Source: CAYSCZ01 sp964429655
Lineage (GTDB): Bacteria; Bacteroidota; Bacteroidia; Cytophagales; Cyclobacteriaceae
Assembly: GCA_964429655.1 (NCBI GenBank)
Contig: CAYSCZ010000021.1
Coordinates: forward strand, 1-45,116
Length of the DNA: 45,116 bases
Reading direction: 5' to 3'
Of the stretch, positions 8,530-18,162 are shown one piece after another (within the stretch, counting starts at the first letter, position 1; each line of letters starts with the position of its first letter). A model generated the notes under the pieces. It worked only from the letters and a program-made list of their open reading frames with translations. It ran no database searches and was not told the origin of the DNA. The translations under genes were made by a program, and so were the position numbers.

Positions 8530-10023
8530 TATATTCTAAATTCCTCTCAAATAAAAGCATCTGATAAATACACCATTGAAAATGAGCCTGTTTCCTCATT
8601 AAATTTAATGGAAAGGGCTTCAAACGCTTTTACTGAATGGTTTACTTCAAGATTTAACAATAATTATCAGATACATATTTTCTGTGGAATAGGAAATAAC
8701 GGCGGCGATGGCCTTGCGATTGCGCGCTTGCTAATGGCAAGAAAATATAATGTGACCCCTTTTGTTGTGGGTGATCCTGAGAAAGGAAGTCAAGATTTCA
8801 AGGCCAACTTCATGAAATTGAAATTGATTACGGCGATTAAAATAATCTCCTCAATAGAAAAAGACCTCATCACTAGCCATGAAAAAAATATTCTTATAGA
8901 TGGATTATTTGGAACTGGATTAAGCCGGCCTCTATCAGGTATTTTTTCTGAAATAGTTGATTACATTAATCAATGTCAGGGAGTTAAGATTGCTATAGAC
9001 ATCCCATCAGGTTTGTATTCTGATAAACACAGGGATTCTGATATTATTATAAATGCAGATCATACTGTTTCCTTTCAGGTGATAAAGCCGGCATTTCTAC
9101 TACCCGAAAATGAAATTTATGTTGGTGATTGGACGGTTTTGGATATCGGTTTGGATGAACAATTCATTAAGGGATTGGAAAAAAGATATTATGCTTTAAG
9201 CCGGGAGACGGTTCCTGGAATTAAGAAAAGAAGAAAATTCATGCATAAAGGCAATGCAGGCAAAGTACTTTTAATATCCGGTAGTTTTGGAAAAATGGGT
9301 GCAGCAGTACTGAGCGCCATAGCATGTTTGAAATGTGGCATTGGGCTTCTGACAGTTCATGTTCCGAAGTGCTGTGTTGATATCATGCAATCTTCCGTAC
9401 ACGAGGCAATGGTTAGCGTAGACTTCAACAAATTCATTATTACAGACATCCCGGGCATAGAAAATTATGACTTCATCGGCATCGGACCGGGTATTGGATT
9501 ATCCTATAAAACATCCAGGGCATTATTCAGGGTCTTAAAAAAAGTTAATAAACCAATGGTACTGGACGCTGATGCTTTAAATATAATTTCCAAATATCAA
9601 TGGATAGATGAAATACCAAAAAATTCTATTTTAACTCCTCATCCAAAAGAATTTGAAAGGTTGGCAGGAGGCTGGTCAAATTCTTATGAAAGAATAGATA
9701 AACAAAAGTCACTCTCATTAAAATACAACCTAAACATTGTTGTAAAAGGTGCACACTCAACGATTACTACTTCTACGGGAGACGTTCATTTTAACACCTC
9801 TGGAAATCCCGGTATGGCAACAGCGGGAAGCGGAGATGTCCTAACTGGAATTGTTTTATCATTTCTGGGTCAGGGATATTTGCCAATAGAAGCATTGAAA
9901 CTGGCAGTATTTTTGCACGGCATGGCAGGGGACGAAGGAATAAAATCGATACCAGAAGAATCATTGATAGCAGGAGATTTAATTACTAACATCCCAATTG
10001 CTATAAAAAAACTGACGTATTAA
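8527..10023 (+). CDS. nnr: Bifunctional NAD(P)H-hydrate epimerase / ADP-dependent dehydratase
   Basis: This enzyme repairs hydrated NADH and NADPH. The N-terminal YjeF_N-type domain (about residues 1-215) epimerises the R form; it contains IFCGIGNNGGDGLAIARLL. The C-terminal ribokinase-like domain (about 230-498) dehydrates the S form with ADP; it contains HKGNAGKVLLISGSFGKMG, VLDADALN, LTPHPKEFERL and the nucleotide site GMATAGSGDVLTGI. At 498 residues it is the normal fused length. It follows nuoD by 25 bp, which places an NADH repair enzyme next to the NADH-oxidising complex. Whether this is a functional pairing or only a neighbour is unproven. Confidence 0.93.
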   Translation: MYILNSSQIKASDKYTIENEPVSSLNLMERASNAFTEWFTSRFNNNYQIHIFCGIGNNGGDGLAIARLLMARKYNVTPFVVGDPEKGSQDFKANFMKLKLITAIKIISSIEKDLITSHEKNILIDGLFGTGLSRPLSGIFSEIVDYINQCQGVKIAIDIPSGLYSDKHRDSDIIINADHTVSFQVIKPAFLLPENEIYVGDWTVLDIGLDEQFIKGLEKRYYALSRETVPGIKKRRKFMHKGNAGKVLLISGSFGKMGAAVLSAIACLKCGIGLLTVHVPKCCVDIMQSSVHEAMVSVDFNKFIITDIPGIENYDFIGIGPGIGLSYKTSRALFRVLKKVNKPMVLDADALNIISKYQWIDEIPKNSILTPHPKEFERLAGGWSNSYERIDKQKSLSLKYNLNIVVKGAHSTITTSTGDVHFNTSGNPGMATAGSGDVLTGIVLSFLGQGYLPIEALKLAVFLHGMAGDEGIKSIPEESLIAGDLITNIPIAIKKLTY

Positions 10024-10156
10024 TTATTAATTATTAATTGTAATTGAATTAATATATAATTTGATTTTATCAAGAAAACTAATAACGTTAACTTTGATTA
10101 AAAATTATCTTACAATGTAAACTTTGAATATTATTTAGCGTAACTTGTAATCACAT

Positions 10157-10519
10157 ATGGATAAAATTTTTACTGTTTTAATTTTTTTATTTCTATCGAT
10201 CACCAGCTTACTTGCCCAGAAAAATAATACCGTTGAAAGGGAAGTAAATGTTTTTTTTGACAGTAACGAGTTGAAAGTAAACCTTTATCCAAACCCGACA
10301 ACAGAGTACCTATATGTGGAATTAGATAATAATAGAATTGAGGAAGCTAATTTTGAGCTTCATTCAATAATAGGAAGCCGTATTAAAATTGATCCTGAGC
10401 TAGTATCTAATAATAAATATCGAATTTCTGTGAAAGAATTTCCACGCGGATATTACTTTCTTATCCTCAAAGATGAGCTTACCAGATATAAAAAAGCATT
10501 TAAGTTTCTGAAAAATTAA
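10157..10519 (+). CDS. Very short secreted protein with type IX sorting domain
   Basis: The 120-residue protein consists of a signal peptide (about 1-20, ending SLLAQ), a short linker of about 15-20 residues and a Por-type C-terminal sorting domain. The domain shows VNLYPNPTTEYLYVEL, the central LHSIIGSRI and the terminal FPRGYYFLILKDEL with a basic end. T9SS exports such proteins across the outer membrane, normally removing the domain and attaching the cargo. Here almost no cargo would remain. It could be a remnant of a larger gene, a small structural peptide, or a domain acting by itself. It is convergent with the DUF2723 gene, with 4 bp between the two stops. Confidence 0.8.
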   Translation: MDKIFTVLIFLFLSITSLLAQKNNTVEREVNVFFDSNELKVNLYPNPTTEYLYVELDNNRIEEANFELHSIIGSRIKIDPELVSNNKYRISVKEFPRGYYFLILKDELTRYKKAFKFLKN

Positions 10520-10523
10520 GTTT

Positions 10524-13451
10524 TTACTGTTTAATTAATCCATAATGCTTTTTAAACAGATTTTCGTACGCCAATGCTTTTTCATTTTCTCCTTTCTGCT
10601 TGAATGCTTTGGACAATTCGTTCAATACAACTAAGTTTGATTGTATCTGCCTGGTATCATTGATACTGTTCTCACTTATAAATGTTAGCATTTCATCTGC
10701 TTGCTTACCCATTATATCTGCGATTTTATTTGCCAACTCTTCTTCACCAAGTTTAATTAACATACCGACCTGTTGAACCACAAAATAATCATATGGAATT
10801 GCTTCATGAGGCATTTTTTCATGAGACATAAGTAGCAGCTCCCTGGCTTTTTCATTTTCACCTTCGGTTATCAGTTTTTGAGCTAAGGTATTAATCGTAG
10901 CTCTATGATTCAAAACAAAACTTCTGTAATCAACCGAATTATAAACATTAGGATTATCCAGTCCACGCCATTTGAACTTATTCATAATGTTATCGAACAT
11001 CACATTATAGTTTACCTCATCATTACTTTCCACAGGTAGTAATCTGTAAGCCAACCCTTCCTGAACAACATACTTTTGAATATCAATATTTGTATTAGAA
11101 AGTGAGGTATTGTTGAAATAGATTGGCCTTTCCCAGTCATTGGCTGCTATGAAGTCAAGTATAGCTAAGTCTTTTTTCTCTAAACCTCTTCCTTTAACCC
11201 GTATTCTCATTTTTGAAACCAGCTCATCCTGTAGGTGGTCTGGTATTATTCCCATGTCTTTAACCTTAGCGGTGTCAACATTCAGGTAAAAAGTCTTAGA
11301 AGGCACGGAATTGTAACTTCTAACTCTTAATCTTGGATTACCTTGTTTGATAAGCTTTATAAATTGTTTTGCATCAATTGCCCCTTTAATTTTTTCCACC
11401 ACAGGTAAATAGTCATTTGGTCCTCCTTGTACATAGTCTTTCAGGGATAAATTAAATTTAAGAGGTTCCGACTCATAAGCCTGCCTCATCATTTGCTCAA
11501 TATACCAGTCAGTATTAAAATAGCTCAATACAATCACTCGAACATCTGTTCTAAAGCCCTCAACTTCCTGTACATACCATAGGGGGAAAGTGTCGTTATC
11601 ACCTCCGGTAAAAATTATAGCATTAGGGGCACATGACGAAAGGTAATTTTTAGCAGAATCAATTGAAAAATATCTATTGGATCTATCATGGTCGTCCCAA
11701 TTTTCTGCCGCAAGTATGGCAGGAACAGTCATTCCGATCGCAATTGCCAGAATTACACTAGCACGGGTATTTTTCAGTGCCTTAATTAATAATTCATAGA
11801 GAAATAGCACACCAAATCCTATCCAAATGCTAAACGCATAAAATGAGCCCACATAAATATAATCCCGCTCCCTAGGCTCCACCGGTGGTGAATTCAGGTA
11901 AAGTACTAAAGCAGCACCCGTGAGAAAGAATAATAACAAAATAACCCAGAAGTTCTTGATATCATGCTTATAATTAAAGATCAGACCGAGAATTCCAAGT
12001 ATTAATGGCAACATAAAATATATATTCCTTCCCTTATTATCCTCTATCATTGTTGGTACTTCTTCGAATGCATCTGATATACCTACCCATCCAGCATCCT
12101 GTATATCCGATTCCCGCCCTGAAAAATTCCACATAAAATATCTGAAATACATATGCCCCAATTGTCTTTTAAACATGAATTCAAGATTATCGGCAAAAGT
12201 AGGGTCTTCATTTTTCCGTAATCCGGTAATCTCTCTATACCGCTTCGGGTGATTCCCGCTCTGACTGTACATTCGTGGTAGAATAGTAGTTTGATCAGGA
12301 TCGTAAACATATTCTACTTTATAATCCCTGATCTCATATTTATCTTCTCCTCTTTCATAAATTGGCTCCCCTTTCTTTTGATCGACCACCTGAGCCGTAA
12401 AGTATTGTCCCTTGAATAAGGGCCTGTTACCATATTGCTCACGTTTTAAATAGGATATAAAACTTAAGAGCTCCTCAGGGTTATTTTCATCAATAGGCGG
12501 ATTTGCATTTGATCTTATGGGAACCAAAGCATAAGAAGAATAACCAATCAGAACAAACGAAGCTGATAACAAAACAGTATTCAGAATTACCTTATCCTTT
12601 TTAATTGAATAAATAATACCAAATACAACAGCTACAAGAAAAAGCACAATAAATATTACCACACCCGAACCAAATGGCAGGCCAATGGAGTTTATGAAAA
12701 ATATTTCAAATTTTCCGGCTAAGATTGGCAAACCCGTAATTATACCATTCATAATACCGATGATAATAGCTCCGGATATTATCATGGTTAGCAGGATTCC
12801 CTTAATGGTGATCTTATCTGTTTTCTTGAAGTAAACGATCAATGCCAGTGCTGGTATTGTAACTAGGTTTAGCAAGTGTATTCCTATGGAAAGCCCGATG
12901 ATGTAGGCAATTAATATGAGCCATTTATTAGCCTGGCTTTGATCCTCTATATTTTCCCATTTGAGAATTGCCCAGAATACGAAGGCTGTAAAAAAAGAAG
13001 ACATTGCATATACTTCTGCCTCCACAGCAGAAAACCAAAATGAATCAGTAAAATTATAAGCGATCGCTCCCGCCAGGCCAGCCCCGAAAATAAGGATGGT
13101 TTTATCCAACCCTAATACTTCGTTTGATTTTGTAAAAATTTTCTTTGAAAGGTGTGTTATTGACCAGAATAAAAATAAAACAGTAAAACTGCTGCTCAAG
13201 ACACTGATTATATTAATCCAATAGGCTATTTTAGTCTCATCCCCTAAGGCCAGCATTGAAAATATACGACCAACCAATAAGAAGAATGGAGCCCCCGGAG
13301 GGTGAGGGACCTCTAATTTTGAAGCACAGGCAATAAACTCCCCACAATCCCAGTAACTGGCTGTTGGCTCAACTGTTAGAAGGAAGACTATAGTAGAAAA
13401 AGCGAATACCACCCATCCCAGGATTATATTTATCTTTTGATAATTATCCAT
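10524..13451 (-). CDS. DUF2723 multi-pass membrane protein with TPR-like C-terminus
   Basis: The 975-residue protein belongs to the large DUF2723 family of Bacteroidota. The N-terminus has YWDCGEFIACASKLEVPHPP in the first external loop. Together with about a dozen transmembrane helices this resembles GT-C glycosyltransferases of the protein O-mannosyltransferase type, where an acidic pair in that loop is catalytic. A soluble region follows from about residue 580 (TGGDNDTFPLWYVQ), and helical repeats from about 860 to the end. A role in lipid-linked sugar transfer to exported proteins is a family-level inference. It is transcribed divergently from recA, 186 bp apart. Confidence 0.85.
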   Translation of the reverse strand: MDNYQKINIILGWVVFAFSTIVFLLTVEPTASYWDCGEFIACASKLEVPHPPGAPFFLLVGRIFSMLALGDETKIAYWINIISVLSSSFTVLFLFWSITHLSKKIFTKSNEVLGLDKTILIFGAGLAGAIAYNFTDSFWFSAVEAEVYAMSSFFTAFVFWAILKWENIEDQSQANKWLILIAYIIGLSIGIHLLNLVTIPALALIVYFKKTDKITIKGILLTMIISGAIIIGIMNGIITGLPILAGKFEIFFINSIGLPFGSGVVIFIVLFLVAVVFGIIYSIKKDKVILNTVLLSASFVLIGYSSYALVPIRSNANPPIDENNPEELLSFISYLKREQYGNRPLFKGQYFTAQVVDQKKGEPIYERGEDKYEIRDYKVEYVYDPDQTTILPRMYSQSGNHPKRYREITGLRKNEDPTFADNLEFMFKRQLGHMYFRYFMWNFSGRESDIQDAGWVGISDAFEEVPTMIEDNKGRNIYFMLPLILGILGLIFNYKHDIKNFWVILLLFFLTGAALVLYLNSPPVEPRERDYIYVGSFYAFSIWIGFGVLFLYELLIKALKNTRASVILAIAIGMTVPAILAAENWDDHDRSNRYFSIDSAKNYLSSCAPNAIIFTGGDNDTFPLWYVQEVEGFRTDVRVIVLSYFNTDWYIEQMMRQAYESEPLKFNLSLKDYVQGGPNDYLPVVEKIKGAIDAKQFIKLIKQGNPRLRVRSYNSVPSKTFYLNVDTAKVKDMGIIPDHLQDELVSKMRIRVKGRGLEKKDLAILDFIAANDWERPIYFNNTSLSNTNIDIQKYVVQEGLAYRLLPVESNDEVNYNVMFDNIMNKFKWRGLDNPNVYNSVDYRSFVLNHRATINTLAQKLITEGENEKARELLLMSHEKMPHEAIPYDYFVVQQVGMLIKLGEEELANKIADIMGKQADEMLTFISENSINDTRQIQSNLVVLNELSKAFKQKGENEKALAYENLFKKHYGLIKQ

Positions 13452-13637
13452 CTTATAACTTTTAAAATTAGTTTGCGAAAATAGCTATATTGATTTTATT
13501 TGATATAAAGGTCCTAAAATTATGCTGATACTTTTTCAAACTAACAAAAAAGCATCGGATATAAGATAAATATGAGCTTATGGATTTATTATTTAACCCT
13601 TTTTAACCTAATTCTGTAGCAATTAAATTATAATAAA

Positions 13638-14633
13638 ATGAGCGAACAAACTGAAAAACAAAAAGCACTTCAGCTGACCATAGATAAGCTTGAAAAAACC
13701 TATGGCAAGGGCACAATTATGAAACTAAGTGACAATAAGGTAATTGATGTGCCAGTCATATCCACGGGGTCATTGGGCCTTGATATAGCTTTAGGTGTTG
13801 GAGGCATACCTCGAGGACGAATCATCGAGATCTATGGCCCGGAATCTTCAGGGAAAACGACATTGTCCATGCATTGTATAGCAGAGGCTCAAAAAAAAGG
13901 GGGGTTGGCTGCATTTATTGATGCTGAGCACGCATTTGACAAGAATTATGCGGAAAAATTAGGAATAGACACAGAAAATTTGCTTATATCTCAGCCAGAT
14001 AATGGTGAGCAGGCTCTTGAAATTACTGAACATTTAATTCGATCAGGGGCTATTGATATTATCGTGGTTGATTCCGTAGCAGCATTGGTGCCTAAAGGTG
14101 AACTTGAAGGAGAGATGGGCGATAGTAAAATGGGCCTCCAGGCAAGATTAATGTCACAAGCTTTAAGAAAACTTACCGGAACAATAAATAAAACCGGGTG
14201 CTCTTGCATTTTCATTAACCAACTAAGGGAGAAAATTGGCGTTATGTTCGGAAATCCCGAAACTACCACAGGCGGAAATGCTCTAAAATTTTACGCATCC
14301 CTACGTCTAGATATCAGAAGACTAGGCCAAATCAAAGAAGGCCCGGACAATATTTTAGGCAACAGAACCAGGGTGAAGGTAGTTAAAAACAAGGTTGCGC
14401 CTCCTTTCAAGGTGGTGGAGTTTGATATTATGTATGGAGAAGGTATATCAAAAGTTGGAGAAATAATCGACCTGGGTGTTGAGTTGAATGTGATCAAAAA
14501 ATCGGGAAGCTGGTACTCTTATGAAGGCAACAAGTTGGGACAAGGCCGCGACGCTGTGAAAGTTCTGATCAATGATAATCCAGAGCTGTTAGAAGAGCTT
14601 GAAAAGAAAATAAAAGAGCAAATCAATAAATAA
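13638..14633 (+). CDS. recA: RecA recombinase
   Basis: RecA forms ATP-dependent filaments on single-stranded DNA, drives strand exchange and stimulates cleavage of LexA-type repressors. The 331-residue protein has Walker A GPESSGKTT near residue 70, Walker B-type IIVVDSVAALVPK and the L2/GN loop around MFGNPETTTGGNALKFYAS. The C-terminal acidic tail is short. The 186-bp upstream spacer shows no recognisable SOS box, consistent with the unclear state of SOS control in this phylum. The stop is 5 bp from the stop of the convergent PhoH gene. Confidence 0.97.
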   Translation: MSEQTEKQKALQLTIDKLEKTYGKGTIMKLSDNKVIDVPVISTGSLGLDIALGVGGIPRGRIIEIYGPESSGKTTLSMHCIAEAQKKGGLAAFIDAEHAFDKNYAEKLGIDTENLLISQPDNGEQALEITEHLIRSGAIDIIVVDSVAALVPKGELEGEMGDSKMGLQARLMSQALRKLTGTINKTGCSCIFINQLREKIGVMFGNPETTTGGNALKFYASLRLDIRRLGQIKEGPDNILGNRTRVKVVKNKVAPPFKVVEFDIMYGEGISKVGEIIDLGVELNVIKKSGSWYSYEGNKLGQGRDAVKVLINDNPELLEELEKKIKEQINK

Positions 14634-14638
14634 AACAT

Positions 14639-15973
14639 CTATAATAATTCATTTGCCAGATTAGCCAACTCGGAACGTTCTCCTTTCTCCAGTGTTATAT
14701 GAGCATATGTCGGATGATTTTGAATCCTGTCAATTAAATAGGACAAGCCGTTACTTTGTGAATCCAGATATGGGGTGTCTATTTGATAGATATCCCCGGT
14801 AAATGCAATTTTGGTGTTATCTCCCGCACGGGTTATAATAGTCTTAACTTCGTGGGGCGTTAGGTTTTGCGCTTCATCAACAATAAAGAAAACATTTGAC
14901 AAGCTACGTCCTCTTATGTAAGCCAGTGGTGTAATTAGCAACTTTTCCTGGTTAATCATTTCCGTTATCCTGGTGAACTCCTTATCGGATTCATTGAACT
15001 GGTTTTGAATGAATTTCAGGTTATCCCATAAAGGTTCCATATAGGGATTTAATTTGGATTTGATATCCCCTGGTAAATAGCCTATGTCTTTATTGCTTAA
15101 AGGAACGATAGGCCTGGCTAAATATATTTGTTTAAAGGCCCTTCTTTGCTCCAGAGCAGAGGCTAAGGCAATCAATGTTTTACCTGTACCCGCTACGCCA
15201 TTTATGCTCACCAGTTTTACTGATGGATTTAGCATCGCATGTATTGCGAATGTTTGTTCTGCATTTCGAGGTTTGATGCCATATATGCCCCGCTTTTCTA
15301 CTAAGTCAACGGATTTATTTTCTGAGTTGTAATAAGCTAAACACGAGTTCTTATTGCTTTTTAGGATATAATAGTTGTTGCAAACATCTTTCTTTCTTCC
15401 AAAGATTTCTTTTTTATCTATCGTACCTTCTTTGAACAATGTATTAATAATATCCGGGGAGACATCATCAATTTCAGATTTTCCAGTAAATAATGAGCTG
15501 ACATTTTTAATCTTACCTGTTTCATAATCCTCAGCTTGCAAATCAAGGCTTTTAGCTTTCAGTCGCAGATTAATGTCTTTCGTAACCAGAATGACCTTCC
15601 TACCTTTCTCCTGCTCCTTAAGTGCAAGTGCTGCATTTAATATCTTATGATCATTCTTATGGTCATTAAATATTTTCTGTGCATCTAACTCACTATCGGT
15701 ATCCATCAATACTTTTATCTTTCCTTTAGCTCTTCCATTCAGCGGGATCCATTCCTGGAGCATGTGGCTTTCCGATAGGCTATCCATTAACCGGATGAAT
15801 TCCCTTGCTTCAAAGTTTTTAGTGTCATTACCCTTTTTGAATTGGTCCAGTTCCTCCAGCACAGTTATGGGCAAGCCGATGTCATGCTCCTCAAAGTTTA
15901 AAATTGAATCATGAGAATACAGGATGACTGAAGTGTCTAATACAAATATTTTCTTTTCTTTTCTTTTTCCCAT
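14639..15973 (-). CDS. PIN-domain PhoH-family ATPase
   Basis: The 444-residue cytoplasmic protein fuses two domains. Residues 1-135 are a PIN nuclease-type domain, with KIFVLDTSVILYS at the start and acidic residues such as ELDQF and VTKDINLRLKA. Residues about 235-444 are a PhoH P-loop ATPase, with Walker A INGVAGTGKTLIALASA and Walker B FFIVDEAQNLTPHEVK. Related PIN-PhoH proteins act on RNA as helicase/nuclease in mycobacteria (PhoH2), so an RNA role is plausible. It is the last gene of a four-gene operon and starts 2 bp after the AlbA_2 gene. It is also widely known as a stand-alone gene. Confidence 0.9.
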   Translation of the reverse strand: MGKRKEKKIFVLDTSVILYSHDSILNFEEHDIGLPITVLEELDQFKKGNDTKNFEAREFIRLMDSLSESHMLQEWIPLNGRAKGKIKVLMDTDSELDAQKIFNDHKNDHKILNAALALKEQEKGRKVILVTKDINLRLKAKSLDLQAEDYETGKIKNVSSLFTGKSEIDDVSPDIINTLFKEGTIDKKEIFGRKKDVCNNYYILKSNKNSCLAYYNSENKSVDLVEKRGIYGIKPRNAEQTFAIHAMLNPSVKLVSINGVAGTGKTLIALASALEQRRAFKQIYLARPIVPLSNKDIGYLPGDIKSKLNPYMEPLWDNLKFIQNQFNESDKEFTRITEMINQEKLLITPLAYIRGRSLSNVFFIVDEAQNLTPHEVKTIITRAGDNTKIAFTGDIYQIDTPYLDSQSNGLSYLIDRIQNHPTYAHITLEKGERSELANLANELL

Positions 15974-15975
15974 TT

Positions 15976-16626
15976 TTATTCGATGTGTGCTACTAATTCA
16001 TAAAAATCTTGATTCTCTTTTGGGAGAATTTTAACAACCTTGGCCAGTACCATAAGTATCAGCTTTCGGCTAGCCTCTCTTTTTTTGATGTTTGCCAATT
16101 CAGCATACTGTTTTATTGTGATGTATTTGTTTTGCTCAAGGTAGGAAAAAAGAAGTTTTTCATGGTGACCGATACGTATTTTTACTCCTCTGGTGCTCGT
16201 GGATCTTTTTAAAATTTCTTTCATCTCAGAACTGGCCTGAACACTTTTATCATGTAGTCGAATATAAGCCTTAACCGAATTACCACCATTAATTTTTATA
16301 TAGTGTGGCTTTTTTTTACTTGGTTTTATTGTGTAGGCTATCACCGATAGGGAGTCATTTAATGGTATAATGTCAGTTTGATAGTCTAATACAGGCCTGC
16401 ATAGATCATCAATAGCTTTTTTCATCAAAAAATTATCCTCATCCGGATATTTTAGGCCCATGATTTTGCCTGAATCTTCCACACCCACAAGTATTTGTCC
16501 TCCCTCAGTATTAGCAAAAGCTACAAACTCCCTTAAAATTTTATCAGGATGTGCAATTTTCCTTTTAAACTCAAGCTTATCATTTTCACCCTTCTTCACC
16601 AATCTTTTAAATTCAGGAAGGGTCAT
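15976..16626 (-). CDS. AlbA_2 (Schlafen-type) putative nucleic-acid-binding protein
   Basis: The 216-residue protein has an N-terminal AlbA_2/Schlafen core. The signature EFKRKIAHPDKILREFVAF is followed by ANTEGGQILVGVEDSGKI (about residues 19-58). The C-terminal third looks like a winged helix, with LFSYLEQNKYITIKQYAELA. Members of this family are often annotated as 'ATP-binding protein' or transcriptional regulator; some Schlafen relatives cleave RNA. It lies between the AAA ATPase (9 bp upstream) and PhoH (2 bp downstream) in one operon. The biochemical function is not known. Confidence 0.82.
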   Translation of the reverse strand: MTLPEFKRLVKKGENDKLEFKRKIAHPDKILREFVAFANTEGGQILVGVEDSGKIMGLKYPDEDNFLMKKAIDDLCRPVLDYQTDIIPLNDSLSVIAYTIKPSKKKPHYIKINGGNSVKAYIRLHDKSVQASSEMKEILKRSTSTRGVKIRIGHHEKLLFSYLEQNKYITIKQYAELANIKKREASRKLILMVLAKVVKILPKENQDFYELVAHIE

Positions 16627-16635
16627 GATGTATAT

Positions 16636-18156
16636 TTATTTAAAATCTTCTAAATCACTATCACTTTCGGGGATGTTAAACATACTACTTAATAAATCTT
16701 TGAACTGTGTTCCCCGCTCTAGATTATGTTTGCTCAACATACTAAATTCAGCCAATCCGTGCAAAGCAAACTCCATTAAAAAAAGTTTAAGCGTGTTGTC
16801 ATTGGTTTTATGATACTTTTCAATGAGTTGGTTTAGGCCAGGAACCTTCTCCAGCGCTTTTTTGTATGACTGACCGGATAGATCGTTCATTAAATCCACA
16901 ACATTTCCTTCTTCGAACCAATCAGTAATTTTTTTATACGGGTTTGGCTTGTCTTTCTTTTTTCTGCTGGTTTCCGGATCGGGAAAATAGCTTAAAAATT
17001 GTGTCCGGATCGCTTTGCCTATGAGATTTTGCGCAACAATACCCGGGCCTTCCTGCTCACCTTCATAGACTAATTCTACTTTTCCCGTTATGGAAGGGAT
17101 TAATCCCGTGAAATCAGACATTCTGATGTTCGTATTAGCTTCACTGTTCAGCAAAGCTCTTCTCTCAGCGGCACTGATTAGATTTTCATATGCGGAAATG
17201 GTCAGCCTCGCTGACACCCCACTCTTAGCATCTACATATTCACTGATCCGTGCCTCCACAGCTATTTGTTCGATGAGGTCACTGGCTAATTCATTAACAT
17301 AGACCGTCTTTCGCTGCTCTTCTTTAATTTTGGCTTCCTGATGGGTAATCTTTTTACCTATTTCAATATTCTTTGGATAGTGTGTAATGATTTGGCTATC
17401 AATTCGATCTTTTAATGGTGTTACAATGCTTCCTCTGTTTGTGTAGTCTTCGGGGTTAGCGGTAAATACAAATTGAATATCCAGGGGCAGCCATAGTTTA
17501 AAACCTCTTATCTGGATATCGCCTTCTTGCAATATATTGAATAAGGCTACCTGAATTCTGGCCTGAAGGTCGGGCAACTCATTGATCACAAAAATGCCCC
17601 GGTGTGATCTTGGGATCAATCCATAGTGCAAAACACGTTCATCTGAATATGGTAATTTTAATGATGCCGCTTTAATCGGATCAACATCTCCTAGTAAATC
17701 AGCTATGGTAACATCAGGCGTGGCTAGTTTCTCTGTATACCGCTTTGATCTGTGCAACCATTCAATGGATGTGTCGTCTCCATGTTCCTTGATTTGGTCT
17801 TTAGCATATCTTGATAAGGGTTCTAAGGGATCATCATTTAATTCCGATCCTTTTATGATCGGTATATATTCATCTAATAAATGGATCATCATCCGTGCAA
17901 TCTTAGTCTTTGCCTGGCCTCTAAGACCGAGAAAGTTGATATTGTGCCTTGCAAGAATTGCCCTTTGAAGATCAGGTATTACGGTATCTTCATATCCCCA
18001 GATGCCTTCAAACACCTCTTCCTTTACCTTTAATTTATCTATCAGATTTTTTCTCAATTCCTCTTTAATGGGTATGTGTTTGTAGTTGATTTTTTTCAAC
18101 TCACCTAACGTATGAAGGCTTAACAGCCTCGATGATGGTAAATCCCGATAATCCAT
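16636..18156 (-). CDS. MoxR/Mg-chelatase-type AAA+ ATPase
   Basis: The 506-residue protein is a AAA+ ATPase of the chelatase-I/MoxR clade. Walker A is FLGLRGQAKTKIARMM near residue 75. The Walker B region reads IFVINELPDLQARIQ, with Asn in place of the usual Asp before Glu; as I recall this is typical of the subfamily. The sensor region is FTANPEDYTNRGSIVTPLKD. Such ATPases work with VWA proteins, as in BchI/BchD, CbbQ/CbbO and RavA/ViaA, remodelling a client. The VWA partner is encoded 6 bp upstream. A cobalamin or chlorophyll role is unlikely, because no tetrapyrrole genes are present. Confidence 0.85.
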   Translation of the reverse strand: MDYRDLPSSRLLSLHTLGELKKINYKHIPIKEELRKNLIDKLKVKEEVFEGIWGYEDTVIPDLQRAILARHNINFLGLRGQAKTKIARMMIHLLDEYIPIIKGSELNDDPLEPLSRYAKDQIKEHGDDTSIEWLHRSKRYTEKLATPDVTIADLLGDVDPIKAASLKLPYSDERVLHYGLIPRSHRGIFVINELPDLQARIQVALFNILQEGDIQIRGFKLWLPLDIQFVFTANPEDYTNRGSIVTPLKDRIDSQIITHYPKNIEIGKKITHQEAKIKEEQRKTVYVNELASDLIEQIAVEARISEYVDAKSGVSARLTISAYENLISAAERRALLNSEANTNIRMSDFTGLIPSITGKVELVYEGEQEGPGIVAQNLIGKAIRTQFLSYFPDPETSRKKKDKPNPYKKITDWFEEGNVVDLMNDLSGQSYKKALEKVPGLNQLIEKYHKTNDNTLKLFLMEFALHGLAEFSMLSKHNLERGTQFKDLLSSMFNIPESDSDLEDFK

Positions 18157-18162
18157 GAATTG

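Noticed and set aside
10021..10064. Short direct repeats of TAATTATTAATTATTAAT type
   Set aside because: Low-complexity AT sequence with no second copy or function apparent.
10089..10126. TAACTTTG and a nearby TAAACTTTG as promoter of the short T9SS protein
   Set aside because: The first fits the -7 consensus but has no TTG at the right spacing; the second has the wrong internal spacing. In such AT-rich DNA, chance matches are likely.
13452..13637. Search for an SOS (LexA) box upstream of recA
   Set aside because: No palindromic operator of a known type was visible in the spacer.
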